DNA of 64,000 nt from an uncultured Hyphomonas sp. (GTDB lineage Bacteria > Pseudomonadota > Alphaproteobacteria > Caulobacterales > Hyphomonadaceae): positions 868,001 to 932,000 of the forward strand of contig NZ_OY781472.1 of assembly GCF_963677035.1 (NCBI RefSeq), read 5' to 3'. Of this stretch, positions 43,894 to 52,968 are shown piece after piece (the first letter of the stretch is position 1; every line of letters starts with the position of its first letter). The position numbers were made by a program, and so were the translations under genes. The notes under the pieces are model-generated. The model ran no database searches and had not been told where the DNA came from. It was given only the letters and a program-made list of their open reading frames with translations.

Positions 43894-44571
43894 GTGGAAT
43901 ATGATGACGTAGTGCGCGGCCGGCGCAGCATCCGGGGCTTTCTCGACAAGCCGGTCCCCAAAGCCCTCGTCCGCGAGATCCTCGAAATCGCCATGCGCGC
44001 GCCGACCTCGCTGAACTCCCAGCCCTGGAATTTCTATGTCGTCTCCGGCGATGTGCTGGACCGCATCCGCAAGGGCAATGTCGAGCGCAACGTGGCCGGC
44101 GTGCCGGACAGCCGCGAATTCCGCATGGGCCCGCCCTATGACGGCGTGCACCGCGAGCGCCAGGTGGAGATCGCCATCCAGCTGTTCCAGGCCATGGGCA
44201 TCGAGCGCCATGACAAGGAAGCGCGCATGGACTGGGTGCTGCGGGGCTTCCGCCAGTTCGACGCGCCGGTCTCCATCGTGGTGACCTATGACAAGGCCCT
44301 CGCAGGCGGCGACATCCCGCCCTTTGACTGCGGCGGCGTCGTCAACGGCATCGTCAATGCCGCGTGGAACCGGGGCCTTGGCTGCGTCATCAATTCCCAG
44401 GGCATCATGCAGAGCCCGGTCGTGCGCGAAGAGGCTGGCATCGCTGACGATCAGGTGATCCAGACCTGCGTCGCCATGGGCTGGCCGGACGAGACGTTCC
44501 CGGCAAACGCTGTCGTGTCAAAACGAAAGTCGGTAGACGAAGCAGCCACCTTCCTCGGCTTCGAGGACTGA
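43894..44571 (+). CDS. Nitroreductase-family flavoprotein
   Basis: A 225-residue FMN-dependent nitroreductase-like protein. The start RRSIRGFLDKPVPKALVREILEIAMRAPTSLNSQPWNFYVV (in pieces: RRSIRGFLDKPVP, APTSLNSQPWNFYVV) binds FMN; AAWNRGLGCVINSQGI and CVAMGWPDE lie in the C-terminal half. Physiological substrate unknown. The start is GTG 43894, seven bases after GGGAGG; an ATG further upstream would include the ribosome site and is not used. It precedes the thiolase gene by 142 bp. Confidence 0.92.
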   Translation: MEYDDVVRGRRSIRGFLDKPVPKALVREILEIAMRAPTSLNSQPWNFYVVSGDVLDRIRKGNVERNVAGVPDSREFRMGPPYDGVHRERQVEIAIQLFQAMGIERHDKEARMDWVLRGFRQFDAPVSIVVTYDKALAGGDIPPFDCGGVVNGIVNAAWNRGLGCVINSQGIMQSPVVREEAGIADDQVIQTCVAMGWPDETFPANAVVSKRKSVDEAATFLGFED

Positions 44572-44713
44572 GCCCGCAACAGAGGGCTGATCGCTGACGA
44601 TCTGATCGAAAACGGACAGTCTCCCCTGCGGCAGGTTCCGTTGGGAGAGTGCTGGCGCAGCCGAAACCGGGACGTATAAATGTGCCGGAAATAGATAAAG
44701 AGGAACGCGTGAC

Positions 44714-45889
44714 ATGGCAGACGCATATATCGTAGCAGCAAAACGTACCGCCGGCGGCCGCCGCGGCGGTGCCCTGGCCGAATGGCATCCGGGCGATCTG
44801 GGCGCGCAGGTCCTGAACGCGCTCGTGGACGAAACGGGCGTCGATCCGGCCGCCATTGAGGACGTGATCATGGGCTGTGTCTCGCAGGCCGGTGAGCAGG
44901 CAGGCCAGATCGGCCGCACCGCCGTGCTGGCCTCGAAGCTGCCCCAGTCTGTGCCTGCCGTGTCGATTGACCGCCAGTGCGGCTCCTCGCAGCAGAGCCT
45001 GCAATTCGCTGCGCAGGCCATCATGTCCGGCACGCAGGATCTTGTCATCGCAGCCGGTGTCGAAAGCATGACCCGCTGCCCGATGGGCATCAATGCCCGC
45101 GCCGGCAAACTGTTCGAAGTGCCGACCGACCCGACGCCGCAATCGGTGAAGGAAAAGTATGGCATCAAGCAGTTCAGCCAGTTCGTCGGTGCCGAGATGA
45201 TCGCCAAGAAGCATGGCCACACCAAGGAACAGCTCGACGCGTTCTCCGTCGAAAGCCACCGGCGCGGCGCCGAGGCCACAAAGGCCGGGGCCTTCAAGGA
45301 CGAGATCATCGCCCTCAAGGGCCGCGACCCGGAAGGCAATGAAGTGATGCACGACAAGGACGAAGGCATCCGCTACGACGCCTCGATGGAAGGCATGGCG
45401 AAGCTGAAGATCCTGATGGATGACGGCATCATGACGGCGGCCAATGCCAGCCAGATCTGCGACGGCTCGTCCGGCGTCATGGTCGCGTCCGAGGCTGCCA
45501 TCAAGGCGCACAACCTCACCCCGCTGGCCCGCATCCACAATCTCACCGTCACCGCCGGTGACCCGGTGATCATGCTGGAAGAGCCGCTGTTCGCCACCGA
45601 CCGCGCCCTGCAGCGCGCCGGCATGAAAATGTCCGACATCGACCTGTACGAAGTGAACGAAGCCTTCGCGCCGGTTCCGATCGCCTGGCTGAAGCATCAC
45701 GGCGCAGACCCGGCAAAGCTGAACGTCAATGGCGGCGCCATCGCGCTTGGCCACCCGCTCGGCGCTTCGGGCACCAAGCTGATGACCACGCTGGTCCATG
45801 CCCTGCGCGCCCGCGGCAAGAAGTATGGCCTGCAGACCATGTGTGAAGGCGGCGGCATCGCCAACGTCACCATTATCGAAGCCCTGTAA
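44714..45889 (+). CDS. Acetyl-CoA C-acyltransferase (thiolase)
   Basis: A 391-residue thiolase. The nucleophilic Cys89 is in DRQCGSSQQ; NEAFAPVP, NGGAIALGHPLGASG (His) and MCEGGGIANV (second Cys) complete the active site. Family members perform either the last step of beta-oxidation or acetoacetyl-CoA synthesis. The sequence leans toward the acyltransferase (FadA/steroid thiolase) group, but specificity is not certain. AAAGAGG precedes ATG 44714. It ends at a strong terminator, so it is probably monocistronic. Confidence 0.95.
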   Translation: MADAYIVAAKRTAGGRRGGALAEWHPGDLGAQVLNALVDETGVDPAAIEDVIMGCVSQAGEQAGQIGRTAVLASKLPQSVPAVSIDRQCGSSQQSLQFAAQAIMSGTQDLVIAAGVESMTRCPMGINARAGKLFEVPTDPTPQSVKEKYGIKQFSQFVGAEMIAKKHGHTKEQLDAFSVESHRRGAEATKAGAFKDEIIALKGRDPEGNEVMHDKDEGIRYDASMEGMAKLKILMDDGIMTAANASQICDGSSGVMVASEAAIKAHNLTPLARIHNLTVTAGDPVIMLEEPLFATDRALQRAGMKMSDIDLYEVNEAFAPVPIAWLKHHGADPAKLNVNGGAIALGHPLGASGTKLMTTLVHALRARGKKYGLQTMCEGGGIANVTIIEAL

Positions 45890-45914
45890 GCCAGGCCTTC
45901 AGACTGAATTGGCA

Positions 45915-45945
45915 AACGCCGGACCCTCACAGGTCCGGCGTTTTT
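45915..45945 (+). terminator. Rho-independent terminator after thiolase
   Basis: An 11-bp perfect stem (45915-45925 with 45932-45942) and T run 45941-45945, 25 bases after the stop. It also lies between convergent thiolase and asd genes. Confidence 0.93.
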
Positions 45946-45953
45946 CTTTGGCC

Positions 45954-47048
<1,095 letters not shown>

Positions 47049-47060
47049 TCAGGAATTGGC

Positions 47061-47142
47061 CGTCCCGCGCCTTGGCGGGACGTTGATGAGGGTGGCTGGT
47101 TTCAGATCGCACACACCCACAACGTCCCGCGAAGGCGGGTCG
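47061..47142. repeat. Paired CGTCCCGCG hairpins upstream of asd
   Basis: Two similar palindromic units, 47061-47082 (CGTCCCGC with GCGGGACG) and 47120-47142 (ACGTCCCGC with GCGGGTCGT), 60 bp apart, lie in the 256-bp non-coding stretch between asd and the universal stress gene. They look like paired REP-type elements. A third hairpin with unrelated sequence follows at 47235-47255. Confidence 0.5.
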
Positions 47143-47234
47143 TCTTTGGGGTAATAATGATCTGTGTCTTCAGCATGGCGCGCTGAATAATCCGCCAGGT
47201 AACGGAAGTAAAGGGCGCTCACGCCGCACCCGCG

Positions 47235-47255
47235 GGCGCCCCCGGCCGGGGCGCC
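47235..47255 (-). terminator. GC hairpin after the universal stress protein gene
   Basis: An 8-bp perfect stem GGCGCCCC/GGGGCGCC with a five-base loop starts eight bases beyond the stop of the minus-strand universal stress gene. No T run follows, so termination is only possible. Confidence 0.35.
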
Positions 47256-47262
47256 GCTGGCC

Positions 47263-47697
47263 TTACGCCCCTCTGACGATCAGCACGGTGCAGTTGGCGT
47301 GCAGCGCCGTCTGCGAGGCGTGGGAGCCGAACAGGTGATCGGTCAGGCGGGGGTGGTGCGTCGCCATGACGACAAAATCCACGCCATGCTTTTCGATCAC
47401 TTTCTGGATTGTCTCATTCACCGCCTCATGGCTTGCGAACAGGGGCGTGATGGCATGGCCAAGCCGTTCGGCTTCTTCCGTCACGAAGGCGTTGAATTCC
47501 GGTTTGTGGGCTTCCGGCATGTCCGTGAGGTGGGTGCCCAGAGGCTTGGCGACGGTCAGAATCGACACTTTCGCGCCAGCCTGGCGAGCCATGTAGACCG
47601 CAGCCTCTACGGCCAGCCGGGACGCCTCCTTGTGGCGCATGTCGACGGGCACCGTAATGTGCGTGACGGGAAAGGGCGGCGTGGTCTGTTCGGTCAT
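47263..47697 (-). CDS. Universal stress protein (UspA family)
   Basis: A 144-residue single-domain Usp. The first strand ITVPVDMRHKEASRLAVEAA, KVSILTVAKPLG and the ATP-binding-type end FVVMATHHPRLTDHLFGSHASQTALHANCTVLIVRG (in pieces: VVMATHHPRLTDHLFGSHA, CTVLIVRG) are family features. The usual G-2x-G-9x-G(S/T) loop is approximated by HHPRLTDHLFGSHAS. ATP binding is therefore uncertain. Role in stress tolerance is inferred from the family only. It is divergent from the 182-residue membrane-anchored protein. Confidence 0.9.
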   Translation of the reverse strand: MTEQTTPPFPVTHITVPVDMRHKEASRLAVEAAVYMARQAGAKVSILTVAKPLGTHLTDMPEAHKPEFNAFVTEEAERLGHAITPLFASHEAVNETIQKVIEKHGVDFVVMATHHPRLTDHLFGSHASQTALHANCTVLIVRGA

Positions 47698-47813
47698 GGA
47701 AATCTCCTCACCGGCAGCCTAGCGGGTCTGGCCCGATTTGTCAGGCGGATCACCTGCCACACCGGGCGAGACCCTGCTATGCTCCCGGAAAACGAATCCC
47801 AGGGGGGAAACCC

Positions 47814-48362
47814 ATGAAGACGCTGATCCCATTCATTCTGCTCATTTGCGGCATCGGGCTGGCCGCATTCGTCTGGTATGGAAACAAGCGCGCATCGGAA
47901 AAATCCGATGAGGAACGTGTGCTGGAAGCAGTGCTTGAGCAGCAGGAAGCGGCGCGCGCAGCGCAGGAACGCGCGAGCACTCTGATGGCGGAAATCCTGC
48001 CCGTCCCGCCTGCCTGCGACGGCCTGACGTCCGTGACCGTCTTCAGCCTGTGCGAGATGGAACCGGACGCAGGTGAAGACTGGCCCGATCTGGCCGACAC
48101 TTCCACCCCGAAGGAACGCGCCTGCCTGCTGGACAGTTTCCACCAGACGAATGCTCATGCCTATGAGATCCGGGGCGAGTCCTATGACGGTATCGACCCG
48201 GATGCGAACCGGATGGGCCGCTTCGTGTCAGACCTCTGCACCGCCGCCCTGTGGACCGACGGCATAGACTATGGCGACACGGACAAACCCCTCAGCAATC
48301 TGATCGCGGGCTTCTATGCCGACCGGGCCACCTCGCGGGTGAAACCGGCGCAGAGCTATTAG
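47814..48362 (+). CDS. Membrane-anchored protein of unknown function
   Basis: A 182-residue protein with one N-terminal membrane helix (about residues 4-22), a charged coiled-coil-like helix (about 28-60, Glu/Gln/Ala-rich) and a periplasmic C-terminal domain with Cys at about 68, 80, 103 and 142 that could form two disulfides. A GGGGGG-AAACCC run precedes ATG 47814. No family recognised. It converges on the methyltransferase gene (12-bp gap). Confidence 0.65.
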   Translation: MKTLIPFILLICGIGLAAFVWYGNKRASEKSDEERVLEAVLEQQEAARAAQERASTLMAEILPVPPACDGLTSVTVFSLCEMEPDAGEDWPDLADTSTPKERACLLDSFHQTNAHAYEIRGESYDGIDPDANRMGRFVSDLCTAALWTDGIDYGDTDKPLSNLIAGFYADRATSRVKPAQSY

Positions 48363-48374
48363 CCCCTGCCCGGC

Positions 48375-48995
48375 TCAGAGCCGTTCCAGAACATACACCG
48401 TGGCGCCTGCGTTTTCTCCGTGTGCGGCAAGGTGGGGGCCATAGTCTTCAAACCGGACCGCGACGTCTCCGCCTGCGATGCTGCGCTTCAGGCGGCCGCC
48501 ATAGTCGTCCATCGCCATGCTCTGGTCATTCAGGGAAAAGGCCAGCAGGTCACCGGGGGCGAGGATCGCGAGCAGGTCGTCATAGACCGACGCAGGCGCC
48601 CCGCCGACGCTGATCACGCCAATCGCCGTCACCGCCCGGTAATCCCCCGGCTTGACCGGCAGGGGCACGGACGGGTCCGTTTCCCACAGCGTGTTGTAGA
48701 TGTCCTTGTTGCGCGCAACGGCAAGCATTTCACCTGACAGGTCCGTGCCGTCGATCCGCGTGAAGCCCGCCTCCGCCAGGGCTGCGCCCGACAGGCCGGT
48801 GCCGCATCCGAAGTCCAGGATCGGCGCGTCCCTGTCCGGCAGGGCGGACGCAAGCGCTTCGGCGACGCGCCGGGGCGTGGCGTAGCCGGTTTCCAGAAGG
48901 TCCTGATCGTATTTGCCAGCCCACGCATTGTAGAGGTCGCGCATCCCGTCATTGCCGGAAACGCGGTAAACTTTGTCGAGGAAATTATCGGTCAT
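48375..48995 (-). CDS. Class I SAM-dependent methyltransferase
   Basis: A 206-residue methyltransferase. After DLYNAWAGKYDQDLLETGY comes the SAM motif PILDFGCGTGLSGAALAEAGF, then GTDLSGEMLAVARNKDIY. These match the Williams-Beuren-syndrome-27-like subgroup of small-molecule methyltransferases. Substrate unknown. ATG 48995 starts at MTDNFLDKVYRVS, the natural start of the fold; no clear Shine-Dalgarno is visible and the longer open frame passes through a terminator, so it is not used. Confidence 0.88.
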   Translation of the reverse strand: MTDNFLDKVYRVSGNDGMRDLYNAWAGKYDQDLLETGYATPRRVAEALASALPDRDAPILDFGCGTGLSGAALAEAGFTRIDGTDLSGEMLAVARNKDIYNTLWETDPSVPLPVKPGDYRAVTAIGVISVGGAPASVYDDLLAILAPGDLLAFSLNDQSMAMDDYGGRLKRSIAGGDVAVRFEDYGPHLAAHGENAGATVYVLERL

Positions 48996-49074
48996 GGAGG
49001 GGAGCTTAACCGGACAGGTCCGTTGAAGTCCATGTGACGACACTGGATGGGCCGCTGCACACGACGTGTCTCTT

Positions 49075-49111
49075 GAGCAAAAAACAGCCCGCCTCATTGC
49101 TGAGGCGGGCT
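49075..49111 (-). terminator. Rho-independent terminator (minus strand) after the VWA gene
   Basis: An 11-bp perfect stem (49086-49096 with 49101-49111). On the minus strand it runs into GTTTTTTG, 70 bases past the VWA stop. It separates that gene from the methyltransferase. Confidence 0.88.
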
Positions 49112-49180
49112 TCCTTTTCCGGGCGCGCGGTTTGCAGGGGGTCGCCGGTGCAGCCCGTTGGAGGTTCCGGTGAATGGATC

Positions 49181-49939
49181 TTATTTGTTCTGGCGGGCCT
49201 TTACGCCTTCCTCGTCGGCGAGGGCGCGGTCTTCCTCGTTGAACTCAATTTCGGCCTCTTCGCCCTTGCCATAGGCGCGGGATTTCTTGGCGAGCGCCGA
49301 CATGCTGTCCTGCATGCTGCCCTGGCCGACGGCCATGGTCTTGCGGGCATCCATACCAACGCTTTCGGCATCGTCGAAGCTGGCGAATTCAGCGCCGAGG
49401 AAGACAACTTCCCAGCCTTTTGCTTCTGCCCGTGCCAGCGCTGCCTTGGCGCCGTCTTTCGTCAGTTCACGGGAGGAATTTTCGCGCCCGTCTGTCATGA
49501 TCACGATCACGGCCTTTTCCGGCTTGTCGGCTTCGGCAAGGTTCACCATGCGGCCGATCGCGTCGAACAGCGGCGTCATGCCGCGCGGATTGGCCTCGTC
49601 ATTGGTGACGTCGGTCCAGTCTTCGGTCTTCACCCCGTTGCGCAACACGTCGAATTGCATGCCGTCCTGATAGTCGAAGACGGCGAGCGTGACATCGGTC
49701 TCGATATCCTCGCCATCCACCTCGCCTTCATCGGCCTCGCCGACACTGGCGGCATAGGCGTTGACGGAGCCAAGCGCCTCATCCCAGATGTCGGACATGG
49801 AGCCTGTCCGGTCGAGCAGGATATAGGAATGTACAGCCCCCGGATCTTCCGGCGGCTCCGGCAGGACCTTGGCGCTGGCCGTCCCTGCCAGGGCAAAGGC
49901 GGCTGCGCTGAGTGTGAGTTTTGCGATGAAGGATTTCAT
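49181..49939 (-). CDS. Secreted von Willebrand factor A-domain protein
   Basis: A 252-residue exported protein: signal peptide (ends TASA, about residue 22) and a VWA fold. The metal site is SYILLDRTGSMSD (Asp-x-Thr-Gly-Ser), with a second acidic loop MTPLFDAIGRM and IVIMTDGRENSS. The C-terminus is a highly charged helical tail. VWA domains bind partner proteins through a metal ion. Partner unknown. AAGGGA lies eight bases before ATG 49939. A 363-bp region without a gene lies upstream and contains a terminator and three direct repeats. Confidence 0.85.
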   Translation of the reverse strand: MKSFIAKLTLSAAAFALAGTASAKVLPEPPEDPGAVHSYILLDRTGSMSDIWDEALGSVNAYAASVGEADEGEVDGEDIETDVTLAVFDYQDGMQFDVLRNGVKTEDWTDVTNDEANPRGMTPLFDAIGRMVNLAEADKPEKAVIVIMTDGRENSSRELTKDGAKAALARAEAKGWEVVFLGAEFASFDDAESVGMDARKTMAVGQGSMQDSMSALAKKSRAYGKGEEAEIEFNEEDRALADEEGVKARQNK

Positions 49940-50073
49940 CCGGGCGTCCCTTCCACTTCTATGGCCGGAACAGCCGGCCCCTGTGCGTCTCAAACCCCCA
50001 CGGCCTGATTAAGCAAAAGGATCGCCCCGGATTGGGGCGCGTTCGTGGCGGCTTGTTGCCGTTTGAAAGGTAA

Positions 50074-50101
50074 AAGGCCCGCCAGCGAACCAGCGGGCCT
50101 T
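50074..50101 (-). terminator. Terminator-like hairpin downstream of the desaturase
   Basis: A 9-bp stem (50074-50082 with 50093-50101). On the minus strand it is followed by TTTTACC. It lies about 200 bases past the desaturase stop, upstream of the VWA gene. Confidence 0.6.
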
Positions 50102-50238
50102 CCAGTCTGAACAGACGTTCAGTTTCGGCGCATTTCTTCCGTATGGAGATGCCCCGGCGAATTCCGCGCGTCCGCGCCGCCAGCCCCCGTCCCCGTCCAA
50201 ACCGGGCTGGAATGCGCCTAAAGCGAGCCGCCATAAAG

Positions 50239-50268
50239 GGTCTATATATGGTCTATAAACGGTCTATA
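50239..50268. repeat. Three GGTCTATA direct repeats at 11-bp period
   Basis: GGTCTATA occurs at 50239, 50250 and 50261, each exactly 11 bp apart, with a degenerate fourth at 50272. One copy per helical turn suggests cooperative protein binding. The array is AT-rich in a GC-rich setting, between the desaturase stop (50303) and the terminator at 50074, about 300 bp upstream of the VWA gene. No reading frame accounts for it. Confidence 0.65.
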
Positions 50269-50302
50269 GATGGTGTTTGCGAGTGTGTTCGCAGGGCGCC
50301 CG

Positions 50303-51196
50303 TCAGGCAAATTGCGGCGCGATGCGCAGGTTCCGCACCCAGCCGATTTTCTCCATCACGAGCAGGATCGTGCCATTGTAATCGACGATCCGGTTCCACA
50401 CACCCTTGCGCGGCCGGTGCAGCGCACTGGTCGGCTGGCTATGGTGGTGGTCGTGGAAGGCTTCACCGCCTGTCAGCAGACCGATCAGATGGTCGGCCCA
50501 GACCGGCGTTTTCAGGTGGCCCAGCACGTTGATGCCGTAGACGGTCGCGTGGAACTGAATGGCCCGGCCGATCACGACACTGGCATGCAGCAGCGCTGTC
50601 AGCACCAGCGAGCCGCCCGCAGCCCAGACGATCAGATAGATCGCCGCCGGGATGACGAGGTGCACCACTAGACTGATTTCATTGTAGAAACGGTCCATCC
50701 AGACGATGACCGGCTGGTTCTTCAGCCACATGGCCAGCGGGCGCTCCATGTCATTCTTGTCGCGCCACAGGATCCAGCCGACCCAGGCCCAGCGCTTGGA
50801 TTCGAACGGGTTGTGCGGGTCGCCCGGCTTGTCGGAAAACCGGTGATGCTGGGAATGATAGTTCACCCAGTCTTTGACATTGCCCTGCATGGCGATGACC
50901 AGGTTGAGCATGGTCAGCACCTGCCCCGGCACGGCGAGCTCCCCCGCCCTGTGCTGCAGGATGCGGTGCAGCGGGCCGATGCCGGCATTGCAGACGAAAA
51001 TCGTGAACGCGATCACAGCAAACGCGATCAGCATGTACCACCAGTGGAAGGTGAGATGGCTGAGGAAAATACCCAGCAGGATCATGGTGACAAACAGCGC
51101 GACGCCCAGAACGGGATAGCCGAAAGCCGAAAAGAAGCTGGCATAATTGAAGGTTTTCCAGGTTTTCGGAATCGCCAGGGAGCGCGGTAGTGTCAT
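50303..51196 (-). CDS. Membrane fatty acid (acyl-CoA) desaturase
   Basis: A 297-residue polytopic di-iron desaturase. The three histidine boxes are HRILQH (His77-His82), HSQHH (His114-118) and HDHHH (around residue 240); four main hydrophobic helices lie between. This is the delta-9 acyl-CoA/acyl-lipid desaturase fold, introducing a double bond into membrane fatty acids. Box 1 is unusual (HRILQH in place of HRLWSH), so specificity may differ. It is divergent from the zinc-ribbon membrane protein. A 363-bp gene-free stretch follows. Confidence 0.9.
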   Translation of the reverse strand: MTLPRSLAIPKTWKTFNYASFFSAFGYPVLGVALFVTMILLGIFLSHLTFHWWYMLIAFAVIAFTIFVCNAGIGPLHRILQHRAGELAVPGQVLTMLNLVIAMQGNVKDWVNYHSQHHRFSDKPGDPHNPFESKRWAWVGWILWRDKNDMERPLAMWLKNQPVIVWMDRFYNEISLVVHLVIPAAIYLIVWAAGGSLVLTALLHASVVIGRAIQFHATVYGINVLGHLKTPVWADHLIGLLTGGEAFHDHHHSQPTSALHRPRKGVWNRIVDYNGTILLVMEKIGWVRNLRIAPQFA

Positions 51197-51449
51197 TCAG
51201 TTCCTCCAGATGTCATGCAGGCCCAACCGGATCTCTATCCGGACAATGAGGACCCTCATATTCTTAAAGACTCCACCGACGCCGTAAAGCTGAAACAGGC
51301 GCCACACATGCGTAATTGTGCCTGCGGCGCTACCATGGTCCCGGCGCAGTCCGCACGGGTGACAGACGGGGGTGACTGCAGCATGGCCTTTCGGATAGAC
51401 AGGCCCGGTGCCGGGCGCGTTCGCGCTTTGCGAACGGGGTCAGAACTTC

Positions 51450-52640
51450 ATGGCGGATGAGCGTCTCCAGCAGGCGATCCAGCAGCTTGAGGAACTCGGT
51501 GTCGACTTCGAGTCGAGCCAGGACGAGAGCGAAGTCCGCACAGTGTGCGACCTGACGCCGGATTGCCGGGAAGGCGGGGAAAGCTCGCTGGTCCTGAACA
51601 CGAGGCTGGGCACGTTCTGGTGCCCCAATTGCGAAAGCCATGGCAGCTTCACAGACCTCGTCCGCCTGAAGGAAGAGGTCCGCCGCCAGCGCGCGCAGGC
51701 GCAGCAGCCCCTGCCCCTTGATGCCGAACCGATCCCGGATGAAGACGCCGCCGTCCCGGCTGTCCGGCCACCGGTCCAGGATGCCGATTTCGCCCCGGTC
51801 CCCCGCAAGGTGAGCCGCAACCTCGCCAAACAGGAGGCGAAGGTCAGGACGCTCGGCGAGGCGGACCGGCTGGAAGAGCGCTTCCCGCACCTGAAACCGA
51901 AGGAAAAGAAACCGTTCAACGGGGAGAAATTCATCATCTCCCTGCTGGCACTGGTCTTCCTGACCGCAGGCCTGGCTGCGGCGTCCCTCTCCGGCTTTGC
52001 CAATTACCAGGCCTTTTCCAGCTCGGTTGCCGATCCGCTGCAGTCCCGCATCTGGGGCTGGACCGGCGTGATCGCGGCGGTCATCTCCTTCGGCGGGTTT
52101 ACCTTCTTCTACTGGCACACGGCCAATCACCGGATGAAGGAAGGCTGGCGCGCCCTGATCTTCGCACTCGCCGGCATGGGCACATCCATTATCGGCACCG
52201 AACGCTATATCGCGGCAAACAATACGGCCGCGGCGGAGGAAGTTGTGCGGGCCGATGCCAATCGCAGCGTACTGGAATCCCAGATTGCGGACTGGCGGCG
52301 GCAGCTGGAGGGTATCCCGCCGGAGACCCGGTCTGTCGAGGGACTGGAAGCCTATCTCTCCGAAGTGGAACGCGTCGGGCGAACCGAGCAGAAACCCTAT
52401 CGCGACGCGCAGAATGAACTCGGGCTCGCCAAACGGCGGGATGCACTTCAGGCCAAGATCGAGGCGGCCAATGCCGAACTGCTCGGCCAGGGCAGCGGCA
52501 ACCTTCTGACCGAAGCGCAAACCCGCACCAATCTGCCTTCATGGTTCTTCGCCCTGATGCTGGAGGCCTTCTCCAGCCAGGGGACCTCAATCGGGCTGGT
52601 CGCCCTGCTCATCCTCTATGGACGGCGCGGCAAGACTTAA
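51450..52640 (+). CDS. Zinc-ribbon membrane protein of unknown family
   Basis: A 396-residue protein with an unusual architecture. Residues about 30-70 contain Cys33, Cys39, Cys58, Cys61 and His64 in a pattern (SSLVLNTRLGTFWCPNC then HGSFTDLVRL) recalling the CHC2 zinc ribbon of DnaG primases. A charged, Pro-rich linker (75-155) follows. Membrane helices lie at about 161-184, 203-223 and 232-255. A long polar coiled-coil-rich segment (260-355) and a final helix (about 364-390) complete it. ATG 51450 starts at MADERLQQAI; the open frame extends 42 bases upstream but without conserved sequence. No family recognised; a terminator follows 117 bases downstream. Confidence 0.72.
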   Translation: MADERLQQAIQQLEELGVDFESSQDESEVRTVCDLTPDCREGGESSLVLNTRLGTFWCPNCESHGSFTDLVRLKEEVRRQRAQAQQPLPLDAEPIPDEDAAVPAVRPPVQDADFAPVPRKVSRNLAKQEAKVRTLGEADRLEERFPHLKPKEKKPFNGEKFIISLLALVFLTAGLAAASLSGFANYQAFSSSVADPLQSRIWGWTGVIAAVISFGGFTFFYWHTANHRMKEGWRALIFALAGMGTSIIGTERYIAANNTAAAEEVVRADANRSVLESQIADWRRQLEGIPPETRSVEGLEAYLSEVERVGRTEQKPYRDAQNELGLAKRRDALQAKIEAANAELLGQGSGNLLTEAQTRTNLPSWFFALMLEAFSSQGTSIGLVALLILYGRRGKT

Positions 52641-52757
52641 TCCAACCCCTTGTTTTATTAACCATTTATCCCGGCTTTTTTGGAACCACCAGAGGTTGCC
52701 ATGCATAAGTCCTGTGAAGTCCCAATAGCAGGTGCTTCTCCATCTTACCTCCTTACT

Positions 52758-52787
52758 GGGTCAGTTCAGAATGAACTGGCCCTTTTT
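52758..52787 (+). terminator. Rho-independent terminator after the zinc-ribbon protein
   Basis: An 11-bp stem with one wobble (52758-52768 with 52772-52782) around GAA, followed by TTTTT at 52783-52787. It lies 117 bases past the stop codon. Confidence 0.9.
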
Positions 52788-52896
52788 CTTGTGCCTGCCC
52801 CGAGGGCACTTTGCAGGCCTCTGCGCTGCAGCCCGACTTTGACTTGCATTCGGCGCGCGCCACCGCATAGTCGTGCATGGGAGGAAGCGCAGCACG

Positions 52897-52912
52897 TGCA
52901 ATAACAATTGCA
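52897..52912. promoter_or_regulatory. TGCAAT-N4-ATTGCA palindrome upstream of the thioesterase operon
   Basis: Perfect 6-bp arms with a four-base spacer sit 57 bp before the first gene of the four-gene run, a plausible operator position. The regulator is unknown and chance occurrence is possible. Confidence 0.35.
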
Positions 52913-52968
52913 GGTGACGGCAACGTTCCGTCGTGTCTGGATCTGTGACGAGGAGGCGATGCGCCCCC

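Larger units (their letters stand above)
49940..50302. other. Gene-free stretch between VWA and desaturase genes
   Basis: This 363-bp region contains no supported gene. It holds the desaturase terminator (50074-50101), the 11-bp-period repeat array (50239-50268) and, next to the VWA start, presumably its promoter. Apart from these I see nothing. Confidence 0.6.
52641..52968. other. Gene-free stretch before the thioesterase operon
   Basis: This 328-bp region contains the terminator at 52758-52787, AT-rich sequence around 52660 and a TGCAAT/ATTGCA palindrome at 52897-52912. Short frames here cross the terminator and lack ribosome sites, so none is called as a gene. Confidence 0.55.

Noticed and set aside
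52753..52879. Possible 41-residue Cys-containing minus-strand peptide
   Set aside because: No ribosome site, it starts from within a weak context, and its end overlaps the plus-strand terminator hairpin.
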